A stretch of DNA of 64,000 bases from Nymphaea colorata (Eukaryota > Streptophyta > Magnoliopsida > Nymphaeales > Nymphaeaceae): the NCBI RefSeq assembly GCF_008831285.2, contig NC_045141.1, positions 3,040,001-3,104,000 of the forward strand, in the 5' to 3' direction. This document shows, piece by piece, positions 51,428 to 61,145 of this stretch; positions within the stretch are counted from its first letter, which is position 1, and the number at the start of each line of letters is the position of its first letter. Made by a program: the position numbers and the translations under genes. The notes below the pieces were generated by a model that did not search any database, was not told the DNA's origin, and worked only from the letters and a program-made list of their open reading frames with translations.

Positions 51428-54400
51428 CAATGTTGTACGTATCGTACGATACGACCCCATATCGTACGATACATATCGTCTCGCTTGAAAAAAAAACGGT
51501 ACGATACACCCCCCGTATCGTAAAAAGGGGGTGTAACGGCCATGTATCGCATGTATCGTACGATACAGGGCGATACACCCCGTATCATACGATACGGGCT
51601 AAAAACGCAAAAGGGGGCCCGAGACCTACTTATTCGGCTTCTTTTTGAAAATTTTCTTCTGTTCTTCATTTCTAACGCTTGGATAGTGTCGTGAGGGAGG
51701 GCGATCGTTCATTTTCACCATGAAAAACTTGATTTTCATCGTCAAATCGAAGATTAAGTGGTCGATTTGTGCATGGGTGCTTGATTTTCGTGGGAAGGAA
51801 AAGAGTTTTCTTCATTTCAGACATTTCTTCTTCGTAAGGTATGAAATCTCATGTTCTTACCATGTATTCTTAATTTTTTACCGTATAATCGTAGATTGGA
51901 AGACTTTGTGTGTTTTTCATTAAGTTTACCATAATATTTCGTTTTTTTTTTTGAAGATATGGATCCTACATGGCAATGGTGCGAAAGGGTGAAGGAGAAT
52001 AACAATACATTTTCAGGAGGGATTATTAGAATGAAACACCATTTGGCAGGAACCTCCAAAGATGCGTCTCCTTGTGTTGGAGGACCAAACAAACATTTGC
52101 CTCCATTTGTGCGTCAACAATGTTTAGATATGCTTCATGCTTTACGTCAAAAGAGAATACAAAAAGAAATTGAAGATGCAGATGTAGGCTATAATGTGCC
52201 TTCGGAAGATGAAGAAGAAGAGGAAGAAACTTATGAATGTGTTGATGAAGACGATAGCAGTCTAAGAACAGATTTGGAGACCTCAAAAGGTAGAGATCGT
52301 AGAGGAAAAAGGATTATGTATGAAGGAGGTCGATCTGGCATAACGGGAAGGAATAGAAGAGACACAACAGATATTAGGGCCAGGCGTGGTATGCAATCAC
52401 CTAGTGGTACAGTTCCTACTGATAAGTCTAGTGTTGGCTCTATTAAGAGTTTTTTCCCTTCATATATCAGTCCAGGTGGTCAGCCGCTGATTCGTGCTGC
52501 TATGACATCTAAAGATATGCTATATCATGCACAAAAGCAGGTAGGGAAATGGTTTTATGATGCATGTATTCCATTTAATGCAGTTAATTCTTTTCAATTC
52601 CAAGCTTTGGCAGACGCAATTGCTTCTATAAGTCCCGGATTCAAAATGTCATCATATCATCAGTTGAGGGACAAAATTCTTCAGGATACAGTCAAAGAAG
52701 TGTCTGAGCATTGCGATGAGTTGAACTTATGTTTGAAGGAAACAGGTTGCTCCATTATGTCAAATGGTTAGACTGTAACAAGGTCAAGAACACTTGTAAA
52801 TTTTCTTGTTTATTGCCCTAAAGGTACAATGTTCTTGAAATCTCTTGACTTGTCTGATGTTCCTAAGACTGCTGAGATTTTATTCAATGTTTTTTATAAT
52901 GTCACCAGCAAACATTGTACAGTTTATTACAGATAATGCTGCAAATTATAGAGCTGCTGGAGATTTGTTATTTCAAAAGTATAGAACATTTTATTGGAGT
53001 CCATGTGCCACTCATTGTGTTAATCTAATGCTTCAAGATCTTAATGAGATGCATGATATGAAATCAGCTATTGACCAATGTCAAGAGGTAACAAAATTTA
53101 TCTATAATCATGCATATGTATTGAGTTTGATGAGAAAATTTACAAAAGGAGTTGAATTAATACGACCTGCACAAACTAGATTTGCCACAAATGTATTGAC
53201 TGTGCAGAGCAGAGTGTGGTGAAACAAAGAACTCCTTTGAGACAGATGTTTGCTAGTGAAGAATGGGCTACATATCCACATGCTCATAAAAGAAATGCTT
53301 CTTTAGTTGTGGATATTATATTCAATAACGTATTTTGGGAATCATGTGTGAAGTTATTGAAGGTTTGTGTTCCATTAGTTAAGGTTCTCAGGTTGGCTGA
53401 CAGCGAGGACAGACCTTCCATACGGTACTTATATGAGGCTATGGACAAAGCAAAAGAGGCAATTCGAGATAACTTAAAGGAAAAGAAAAAGTTATATATG
53501 CCCATATAGAAGATTATAGATAAAAGGTGGACTGGACAGCTTCATCAACCTCTTCATGCAGCAGCTTATTATCTAAATCCTGCAATTAGATTTTCTCTTA
53601 CATTTAAGAAGGATAGAGAAGTCATGCATGGTTTGTTACATTGTATTAATGTGTTAGTGGAAGATTCTACAGAACAAAATGTTGTGCACAATGAGTTGGA
53701 TCTATATGATAGTTGTTTTCGGAACATGGGACTACCTGCCGCCGTTCGAGCCAGGACAACGATGCGTCCAGGTAAATACATAGAAATTTATAATTTACTT
53801 TGCATTTGTTACATTTGATTCTTTTAAAACTTTCACATTGATTTGTTATATTTTTATTTAGATTTGTGGTGGAATAGGTATGGGTTTGATTGTCCAAACC
53901 TAGCACGTTTTGCAATCAAAGTCCTCAGCCAGACATGCAGTGCTAGTGGATGCGAAAGGAACTAGAGTGTGTTCCAACATATCCATAGCAAAAAAAGGAA
54001 TAGGCTCGAACATAAAAGGTTGAATGACCTTGTCTTTGTTCGATATAATATGAGGTTGAAACAAAGGTAATATAGGCATATAGCTTAATTAATGTTTACA
54101 TTTTTTGTACAATATATTTATATGAAATTATATACTAACAAATTTTCTCTTATTTAATGTAGAGAATTAGAAAAATCATTAGCAAGGAAGCACACATCTC
54201 AGTTCGATCCTATCAGCTTGGAAAATTTTGACGATCTAGAGCCATGGGTTGAAGAAACCAGCTACAATATTTGATGATGAAGATCTTGAATGCTTCAACC
54301 TTGAAGTTGAAACAACAGAAGGCTTTGTTGATGAAGGAGAGTCTGCTACTGCTGGTGCTGGTGCTGAATATGTTGGTGAAGATCTTCCAATTCTTGACGA

Positions 54401-54869
54401 TGAAGAAGAAGATGAAGATGAAGATGATGAAGATTATGAATGATGAATCATGAATGAGAGTCAAGTCAAGAGTGCTTTCATTTTATATGTATCAAAAACT
54501 TAAGAGTTATGAATCTATGGTTGTTGAACACTTGATTGAATGTTTTATGACTTTATCACTTTATGGCTTATGGCCTTATGCTTTGTTGAATGATATTGTA
54601 TTATTGTTATGAATTTTGATGTTTATGAATGATGAACGCGTAAGTTTATAGCAATAATAAGTCTATCATTATCTCAAACATGTTTTCTATGAACAATTTA
54701 TTATTTTTAATATTTCTGATTTTTTTTATGAATTTTTTGAATTTTTTAAATTTTTTTTGATTTATTAATAATTTTTTTAAAAAATTTACGATACGGTTAT
54801 GATACGTTATGATACGGCGTATCTTAAAGCCCGACCGATATGGCTTACGATACGTGTTTTACAACATTG
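51428..54869 (+). mobile_element. hAT transposon copy 2, complete ends and 8-bp TSD
   Basis: The ends are CAATGTTGTACGT and TTTTACAACATTG, inverted over 10 bp. The perfect 8-bp duplication GTCCAGAC lies at 51420-51427 and 54870-54877. The first 180 bp and last 100 bp carry many CGTATCG/CGATACG words, including TATCGTACGATA palindromes, probably transposase sites. It has jumped into exon 1 of the SOSEKI gene. Confidence 0.94.
51959..54443 (+). pseudogene. hAT-2 transposase, broken
   Basis: It is closely related to the hAT-1 transposase. A 30-bp in-frame deletion after KENN removes the CGFCG part of the BED finger. A TAG after SIMSNG (52769-52771), a frame change near 52905, the shared 2-base change at TVQSR (53219), the shared TAG after LYMPI, a TAG in the NWSVF motif (Trp to stop), and a shift near 54255 follow. 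The acidic tail ending DEDDEDYE is retained. It cannot make active transposase, so its movement needed enzyme from elsewhere or preceded the lesions. Confidence 0.9.
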
Positions 54870-54967
54870 GTCCAGACCTTCGTCCTCTCGGGGCTCACCT
54901 CCCGGCTCCTCCTCGCCAGCATTTCAACAACCCTACCTCCCCCTCCTCCTCTAGCTCTCGCCACCAT

Positions 54968-55200
54968 TTCTTTTGCAGGGGCGAGAAGGAGACACAGAAG
55001 AGAGAAAGGGGAGAGACGGGGGGCAAGGGGCAGACTAGAAGAGACAGGGGCGAGGGGCTGACTCGTAAGGGAGAAGGGGGAGAGACGGGGGCAAGGGGCA
55101 GACTCAGAAGAGAGAAGGGGGAGAGACGGGGGAGAAGGAGCTCGACGCGAGGGCAACTCGGGGGGTTGGGGGTGGGTTCTCGGGGCAGGAGATGGTGTCC
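54968..55200 (-). repeat. GA/CT-rich minisatellite in SOSEKI 5' leader
   Basis: On plus, a unit of about 36 bp with GAGAGACGGG, GCAAGGGGCAGACT and AGAAGAGAGAAGG recurs three to four times from about 54980 to 55135. On the gene's strand it would be a CT-rich leader upstream of the start at 54967. Confidence 0.7.
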
Positions 55201-55896
55201 TGTCTAGCTTGTTCCGAGGGTTAGCTCGGAACAGTTTAGGACAAGAAGTAATTTATACCTTTGTCCAGGCGTCCATTCTGTCCAGCTTGTCTTGTGTCCA
55301 ACGTTTGATGAAAAAATCAACTAAATAGGACACACGTGTCCTGTTCCGCGTGTCCTGTGGCTATCAAACGACCTCTTAGTATCACAGGCTGGACATGACC
55401 ATGAATGATATTTATGGCTATATTTGCTGCCATCTTGGACCTGATTTGTCCAACAAAGTTCATTGGTTTGACTAGCAAATAGTGTTGCTTGATTCGCAAG
55501 AAAGTGGTCCGATTGCACCGGCGTTTGATGCCAGTTGGGTCAAAAAAAATTTTTGTTTCATGAGCTTTATGCTGAAGCATACACATATAAAGATCCAGAA
55601 TGTACATTTTTTTGTGCTCAAGTGTGCTAAAGTATATGCACTTGTTGCAGTTCTGAGATGTAGCCAGTGATCAAGTTATAAATACTTTTATGATGTACCT
55701 TAGGATTTTTTGTAGTGGGTTGGTGGAGTATCCTTTGCTGGTAGAATTGTGTCCTTTGCTGGTAGAATTGTTTGATAAAAAATACACTTGAAACTTGATT
55801 ATATACGTTACGTGTTTATCCTTCAATGGTGCTTTGTAGATTGTTCTCAGGTTAAATAATTAGGTTATAGTTGATGTTATGATTCTCTTTTCCAAG
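55201..55896. other. no recognised gene
   Basis: Around 55250-55380, GTCC...TGTCCAGC words and CGTTTGAT / ATCAAACG motifs suggest an old MITE, but ends are not clear. Nothing else is recognised. Confidence 0.4.
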
Positions 55897-56107
55897 GAAT
55901 GTTTGTGCTTGCCTGCTATATTATGCAGGGTACTAATGAGCAACGTGAAAAGTGGTTACCGTTAGCATATAAGATGCAGATTATTGTCTGTTATTCACAT
56001 ACAGAACTTGGTCATGGTTCAAATGTTCAAGGCTTGAGACTACAACAACGTGCGATAGGAAGTCCGATGAATTTATCATCGACAGTCCCACATTGACTTC
56101 AAGCAAA
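55897..56107 (+). pseudogene. ACX: peroxisomal acyl-CoA oxidase exon, frameshifted
   Basis: Acyl-CoA oxidase does the first, FAD-dependent step of peroxisomal beta-oxidation. This exon encodes its conserved segment GTNEQREKWLPLAYKMQIIV then CYSHTELGHGSNVQG, and in the next frame DEFIIDSPTLTSSK before a donor (AAA|GTGAGT). It begins GMFV after TTTCCAAG at about 55897. At least one base is missing after VQGL (about 56032), and two more small indels lie near 55910-55925. Only a short, damaged stretch follows at 56343. Other exons are absent, so it is a gene fragment. Confidence 0.82.
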
Positions 56108-56898
56108 GTGAGTAAAGAGACCTTTAATTAGTCCTTCAGTTGTAGAAGGAACATTTATCCGATTTCTTTTTAACTATAGATTTCCAACTTACAGTTGATT
56201 TTTCATTTGTAAGTATAGATTTCTAACTTGCGGTTGATTTTTCATTTGTTTTGTTATATCACATATTAATCTTTTCCTCTTATTATTTCCTTGTCAACAA
56301 ATCTGCACCATATTAATGACTTCTCAATCTTTTGTAATCCAGTGGTGGCTTAGGTATGGCCGTTTGATCATTGATTATTTTGCTCTACTTGTCTCTTATT
56401 CTCTAGGTTTACGTTACACACCTACAAGCAATAACTTTTATATTTTTGAAAATTTTAAAGGATTTATTGTTTAGTTGTGAAGTTTATGTAAGATTTTGAT
56501 ATCTAATATCAAACCACCGAATGAACTTAGATGCAAGAGGAGGAAGAGAGAAGTGGCTGCACGTCCAAGCAAGAGAGATATGAAAGAGAGCAGCAACAAA
56601 TGACGTCTACCTCTTGTTATCATTATATACTAATCACGATTTAGGGTACATCATAAAATACACAAAATAACAATAATATTTATAAGTATGCCACGGCCCA
56701 TGATGTGTTGGGCGTGTGGATCAAATGGGTCGGGTCTGGGTGACCCAATCCATATGTACAAACTTGACAGTTTATAAGATCATTCACCTCTTCTTGGTTC
56801 TTGTGCTTGTTTGATGCCTAGCGTGTCTTTGTTTGCTCAAAGAGGTGAGCAACAATGTACGGACGTCTTTCCAAAGCAAGATATGCTTCACGGGATCT
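56108..56898. other. no recognised gene
   Basis: A W-W-like start with GGCTTAGGTA at 56343-56358 may be the remains of the next acyl-CoA oxidase exon. The rest is featureless AT-rich DNA. Confidence 0.35.
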
Positions 56899-57096
56899 TA
56901 AAGGTCATTAATTTTGCCTGCCAACCGTTTCACCATGCGTGGATTTATGCTGTATGCTGCTGCAAGATTGAACCCATTTCATCCAACATTGGTTAAAAAG
57001 GTCATTAATTTTGCCTGCCAACCGTTTCTCCATGCCTGGATTTATGCTGTATGCTGCTGCAAGATTGAACCCATTTCATCCAACATTGGCTAAAAG
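56899..57096. repeat. 98-bp tandem duplication
   Basis: GGTCATTAATTTTGCCTGCC begins at 56903 and again at 57000 with only a few differences. The duplicated unit (GCTGCTGCAAGATTGAACCC) could be an old hAT transposase fragment (AAARLNPFHP) but is too short to be sure. Confidence 0.85.
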
Positions 57097-57146
57097 TAAG
57101 TACAAAAAAGTAAACAAAAACAAAAACACACTGAAGAACGTATAAC

Positions 57147-57800
57147 TATATGATAAAAAATTACTAAAAAAATCCAAGCATTAATCTCAAGACCGAGATA
57201 GAGAGAGACCGGTTCCTGAGGAGCACATAAGCCTTTCGGTAAGCTTGGATGGTGTTACACGAAGATATACCGGTGTCGAAATCCACTGCTAGAGGTCTAC
57301 AGCGGTGACAAGCTCTACCGGTTAAACTCATCACCGGTACAGATCTATAGCGGTAGGCTGACCTTCTGGCGGTTAGATCAATCGGCGGTGGGTGTGGTGT
57401 ACTTCTAGATCTGTACCGGTTGCAGTGACCACCGCAATAGTTTCGATAAACCATGCCACCAAACCACGTGAAATATCTTAAAGCCGTCTTTAAAATTTAT
57501 AGTTCTAGCTTGTTTTAATCCTATTTAAACATCAATTTCTTTTTTTTCCATCATTCCTAATTTTTTTTGTTACATTTTATATTCATCTATATGATTATAT
57601 TTAAAGAAAGCCAGTTTAAACCACTAGGAGACAAGCACAAGCCAAATTGGGGAGCTGTAGTTTTCGGTTCAGGTTCATGCGATGTTTAAGATTGAGAATC
57701 TTATTTTCCTGCTTGAAAAGCATATAGAAAAAACAATTATCAAAAAAACGAGTAGGGCTTTAAATATACCTTGGTACTGTTTTTTTGTAATTAATCCAAA
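57147..57800. repeat. diverged direct repeat, copy 1 (ACCGG-rich)
   Basis: It begins ACTATATGATAAAAAATTAC and carries ACCGG/CGGT words over about 300 bp, then an AT-rich part with TTTAAACCACTAGGAGAC, and ends near CAAAACGCTATTTC. It matches copy 2 at 59434-60800 after removing the MITE there. Confidence 0.75.
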
Positions 57801-59393
57801 ACGCTATTTCTTTTAATAGCTTTGCATGTGAATTTGGTTTTGGACAAAAAAAATTATAAAGTAAAGGTTGATTATTTTCATGTGCATATGGGCCGATTCC
57901 TAATTCGTATAATTCGTATAAAAGGATGAATATGGTAAAAAGCTTTCCCCCAAATATTGGTTCATTTTTTAGTTATCAGGCATATTTTAGTGAATAAAGG
58001 GGAGGTTCTATCAAGCGAAGTGCTTTGCAAACGGTCTATCAGTTACTTTACCCCAGATCATCAACTGCCAACTGAACAGAAAGTTCAACCATTCAGAGAA
58101 GCTGGTATTATGGTTGGATTCGTAACTCTAGTTAATTGGTTCCTTTCTATACATATCCCGTGCTTCCATCTTGGAATACTGTACAACTAACTTGTGGATA
58201 GCATACAAGCACTTTATCTTTAATTAAAATAAAAAAATACAAAAAAGAAAACCATATAAATTCTTTATGAAAATATTTGGCAGGCTAGTAACATATTGAA
58301 ATTGGAATTATATAAAAGAATCTATTTGTGTCCAATAATGTGTCTCGTCCTTTAGCAAAGTCTATTTGACTTACAAAATATGTGTCAAGCTTGATGATCT
58401 TACGTAATAATTAAACAAACATATGTAGGGCAGTTTTTATTCAAATTTTATTTAAATTGAAGCGTCATCGTATGTTTGCTAAATCTTGGGTTGTTTGGAA
58501 TATGATAAGAAACGTACAGAAGAAAAAATGAAAACCCAATGGTTCGACTCACGCCTTCAAATTTCTCGCTTGATTGGTTAATTGGTTATTAAGATTTGAT
58601 TTAGCAAGCCCTATTAAATTCGTTACTAAAAATTGTTTGTGATGCGGAACTCTATTGGTTTTTTCTCCGTATGAAATATTCATAATTTGGATTTGGGCAG
58701 CATTTGCAAGTTGTAGTTGAGCTATATCCAAGTCCAAATTCATTGTGATTGGTAGCATAGATATGTTCAGATCCAACAAATTTCAGCATATCAAACGTAC
58801 TATGATATATCATATAAGTCTGAGCTCCATGGAATCTAAACCACTAAGAAAACTAATCACATCCGCTAGTAAATTTTCAGGCATAAATTTCAAAGTTCCA
58901 ACCTTACTCAAAAAGCTAAATTTATCCAAAACAGGAGCCGCATGGTAAAATCACTAAATACGCACATTCGTGGAGTGTCTCAGAAATATCAGAATGGTGT
59001 GTTTTATGGTCGTCGCATACGTTTTAGTTTGACCAATAATTTAAATGAAAAAAGGTAATTGACAGGCATGGTAGCTCGTGTCACATTTTATTGTCTGTTT
59101 AGATAAACAAAAAATAAAACTGCATTCTAATTTTGTAAACCTAAACGATCTGAATACCGGTCGATTGATAAAACAATACAAAACCAGATAAGTTCAAAAT
59201 TCAAGATTTGGGATCCCCTCAAATTCAAGATCAAAGGAAAAACAAGTGTAGCCTTAGTACCACTCTTACCACGTGTTTTCAATTACCATTCAAACAAATG
59301 CAACTTGATTTTTATTTTTTTAATGCTAAAGGAACTGAACTTTTACTTAAAACTGAGTTTTTAAGCACTTTAGCATTTCTGTGTCGGTGACAG

Positions 59394-59427
<34 letters not shown>

Positions 59428-59433
59428 GATAAA
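57801..59433. other. no recognised gene
   Basis: AT-rich DNA between the two repeat copies. Short frames on both strands resemble nothing known. An (AC)n run lies at 59394-59426. Confidence 0.5.
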
Positions 59434-60800
59434 CTATATGATAAAAAATTAGCAAAAAAATCCAAGCGTTAATTTCAAAACCGAGAGAGAGCGGTTCCTG
59501 TGGAGCACATAAGGCATTTGTGCGTCTCAAACAACGCTGGTAATGACGGTTCCGTGGCGGTATTTAGTTACCGAGAGATATACCAATGGTAAAAACCACC
59601 GCGACAGGTCTGCAGGACGCGCCTCTAACCAAGTCAGCACAGGTATAAATTTATAGCGGTGACAGGAACAATCGGTATAGGTCGATGGTGGTGTATTTCC
59701 CATCGGTAAAGGTCGATAGTGGTGCATTTCTCATCGCTATAGACCTATACCGGCTGTACATCACCGGTATTAAGCATCAATTTCTTTTTCTTTTTCTTTT
59801 TGCATTATTCCTAATTTTTTTTGTTACATTTTATATTCATCTACACGATGATATTTAAAGAAAAGCGGTTTAAACCACTAGGAGACACGCGTAACTTAAA
59901 TTGGGGAGTTGTAGTTTTCAGCAATGTTATCTGTATCGTACGATACGGACGCGTATCGTATAGGTCGAAGAAACTTATACGATACATGTTTGATAAGCGA
60001 TACGCGTTCGTATCGTTCGATATGGGGGTCGTATCGCACGTGCGATACACCCCCGTATAGTACGATACGGGTTAAAACACATTTTTTTTTATTTTTGAAA
60101 GTTTAAACACTCTTCCCTCTCTCTCTTCTTATATCTAAAGACTCCAAGAAACATAGAGGGAGAGATTTTGCTCATTTTCATAAAAAATAACCGAGGATTC
60201 ATTGATTTGAGAGATATTTCCGTTGAATCATGAAAGATGATAACTATATGTTTTAAACTGTGATGTAATCTAAGTCCTAAAACTCCAAGTCTTAAGGCTA
60301 TAAGTCCTAAGATTCTATAAAATTTTAAAGTTTAAAATTGTGATGGATGCTTATTATGTTATTTTGTATATCTAATTTCTTATTTTTGAATGTGTTGTTG
60401 ATATATATGAATGTTTCTTATGTATGATGATCTTTTTTATATTTGAATACTTTTTTCTTGATTTCTATGTCTTTGTTCATTTTTTCAGATTTGTAATGAC
60501 TTTTCTTTATTTTTTCTGATTTTTAAATATTTTTTAAAATTAAAAAATTAATTTTACAATACGCTACGCTACGTTTGCGATACGTTACGATACAGCGTAT
60601 AGGTCGGCCCGACCGATACACGATACGCTACGCCTTTTGTAACATTGGTTTTCAGCTTAATGTGAAGTTTAAGATTGAGAATCCTATGTTGCTGCTTGAA
60701 AACCATATAAAAAAAACAATTATAAAAAAAAACCAATAGGCCTTTAAATATACCTTGGTACTGTTTTCTTCGTAATTAATTCAAAATGCTATTTTTTTTA
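59434..60800. repeat. diverged direct repeat, copy 2, with MITE insertion
   Basis: It has the same order as copy 1: ACTATATGATAAAAAATTAG, CGGT-rich block, TTTAAACCACTAGGAGAC, then the hAT MITE at 59922-60647, then AAGTTTAAGATTGAGAATCC and TACCTTGGTACTG. The two copies differ widely in the CGGT-rich block. Confidence 0.75.
59922..60647. mobile_element. non-autonomous hAT MITE of the hAT-1/2 family, with TSD
   Basis: The ends CAATGTTATCTG and TTTTGTAACATTG are flanked by the perfect 8-bp duplication GTTTTCAG (59914-59921 and 60648-60655). The left 140 bp hold TATCGTACGATACGG-type palindromes and the right end CCCGACCGATACACGATACG, as in hAT-2. The interior is AT-rich with no transposase. Confidence 0.93.
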
Positions 60801-60804
60801 ATTA

Positions 60805-61145
60805 AGGTTGGGCAGCGGGCCGGGCCACCGACTGGTATTCGATACCCAGGCCCAGGCCCATAAAAAAGGGCACCAGGCCGCTTGATAATTTATCGAGCCA
60901 GCTCGGTTGGGCCCTATAAGCTCGGGTGGGCTCGATATTTTTTAATATTTATTTTATAAATTTTTATATATAAATATAACATTTTATTACAATTAATTTT
61001 ATATATATATATATATATTTATATTAAAAATATTACTTTTTTTAATTTAATCGAGCCGGGCCAGGCTCGAGCCCGATTTTAGTTAGGCTGTCAGGCCGAC
61101 CCGAGCCTAAGTTTCAGGTGTTGGGCTGGTTCCAGCCCAGGCTTA
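60805..61145. repeat. GGGCC/GGCTCGAG-rich repeat
   Basis: GGGCCGGGCC near 60830 and GAGCCGGGCC/GGCTCGAGCCC near 61050 flank an AT-rich core with an (AT)n run (60999-61017). This layout is common in plant MITEs. Exact ends and a target duplication were not established. Confidence 0.45.

Larger units (their letters stand above)
51099..54967 (-). pseudogene. SOK: SOSEKI polarity protein, 5' exons, split by hAT-2 and truncated
   Basis: SOSEKI proteins mark cell corners in plants and polymerise through an N-terminal DIX-like domain. Exon 1 starts at 54967 (MVARARGGGGGRVVEMLARR), continues with REVSPERTKVWT, and is interrupted at 54878 by hAT-2. It resumes at 51427 with EKRASRQERR, LVLYYLCRNGQLEHLHFMEV and EGLYLR, then donor AG|GTGAGA at 51291. 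Exon 2 (51159-51099) reads DVTSHLNFLIEKGIAFMYSK, with acceptor TTGCAG and donor GCG|GTATGG. The next expected exon (the conserved FVWHDL segment) is absent and copia G lies there instead. The loss of the usual WS pair after MYS also suggests decay. Confidence 0.85.

Noticed and set aside
54809-55207. 132-codon plus frame across the hAT-2 end
   Set aside because: Shadow of the GA-rich minisatellite and of the SOSEKI exon on the other strand.
56811-56996. 61-codon frame
   Set aside because: Partly the 98-bp tandem repeat; resemblance to hAT is only by a frame-shifted short stretch.
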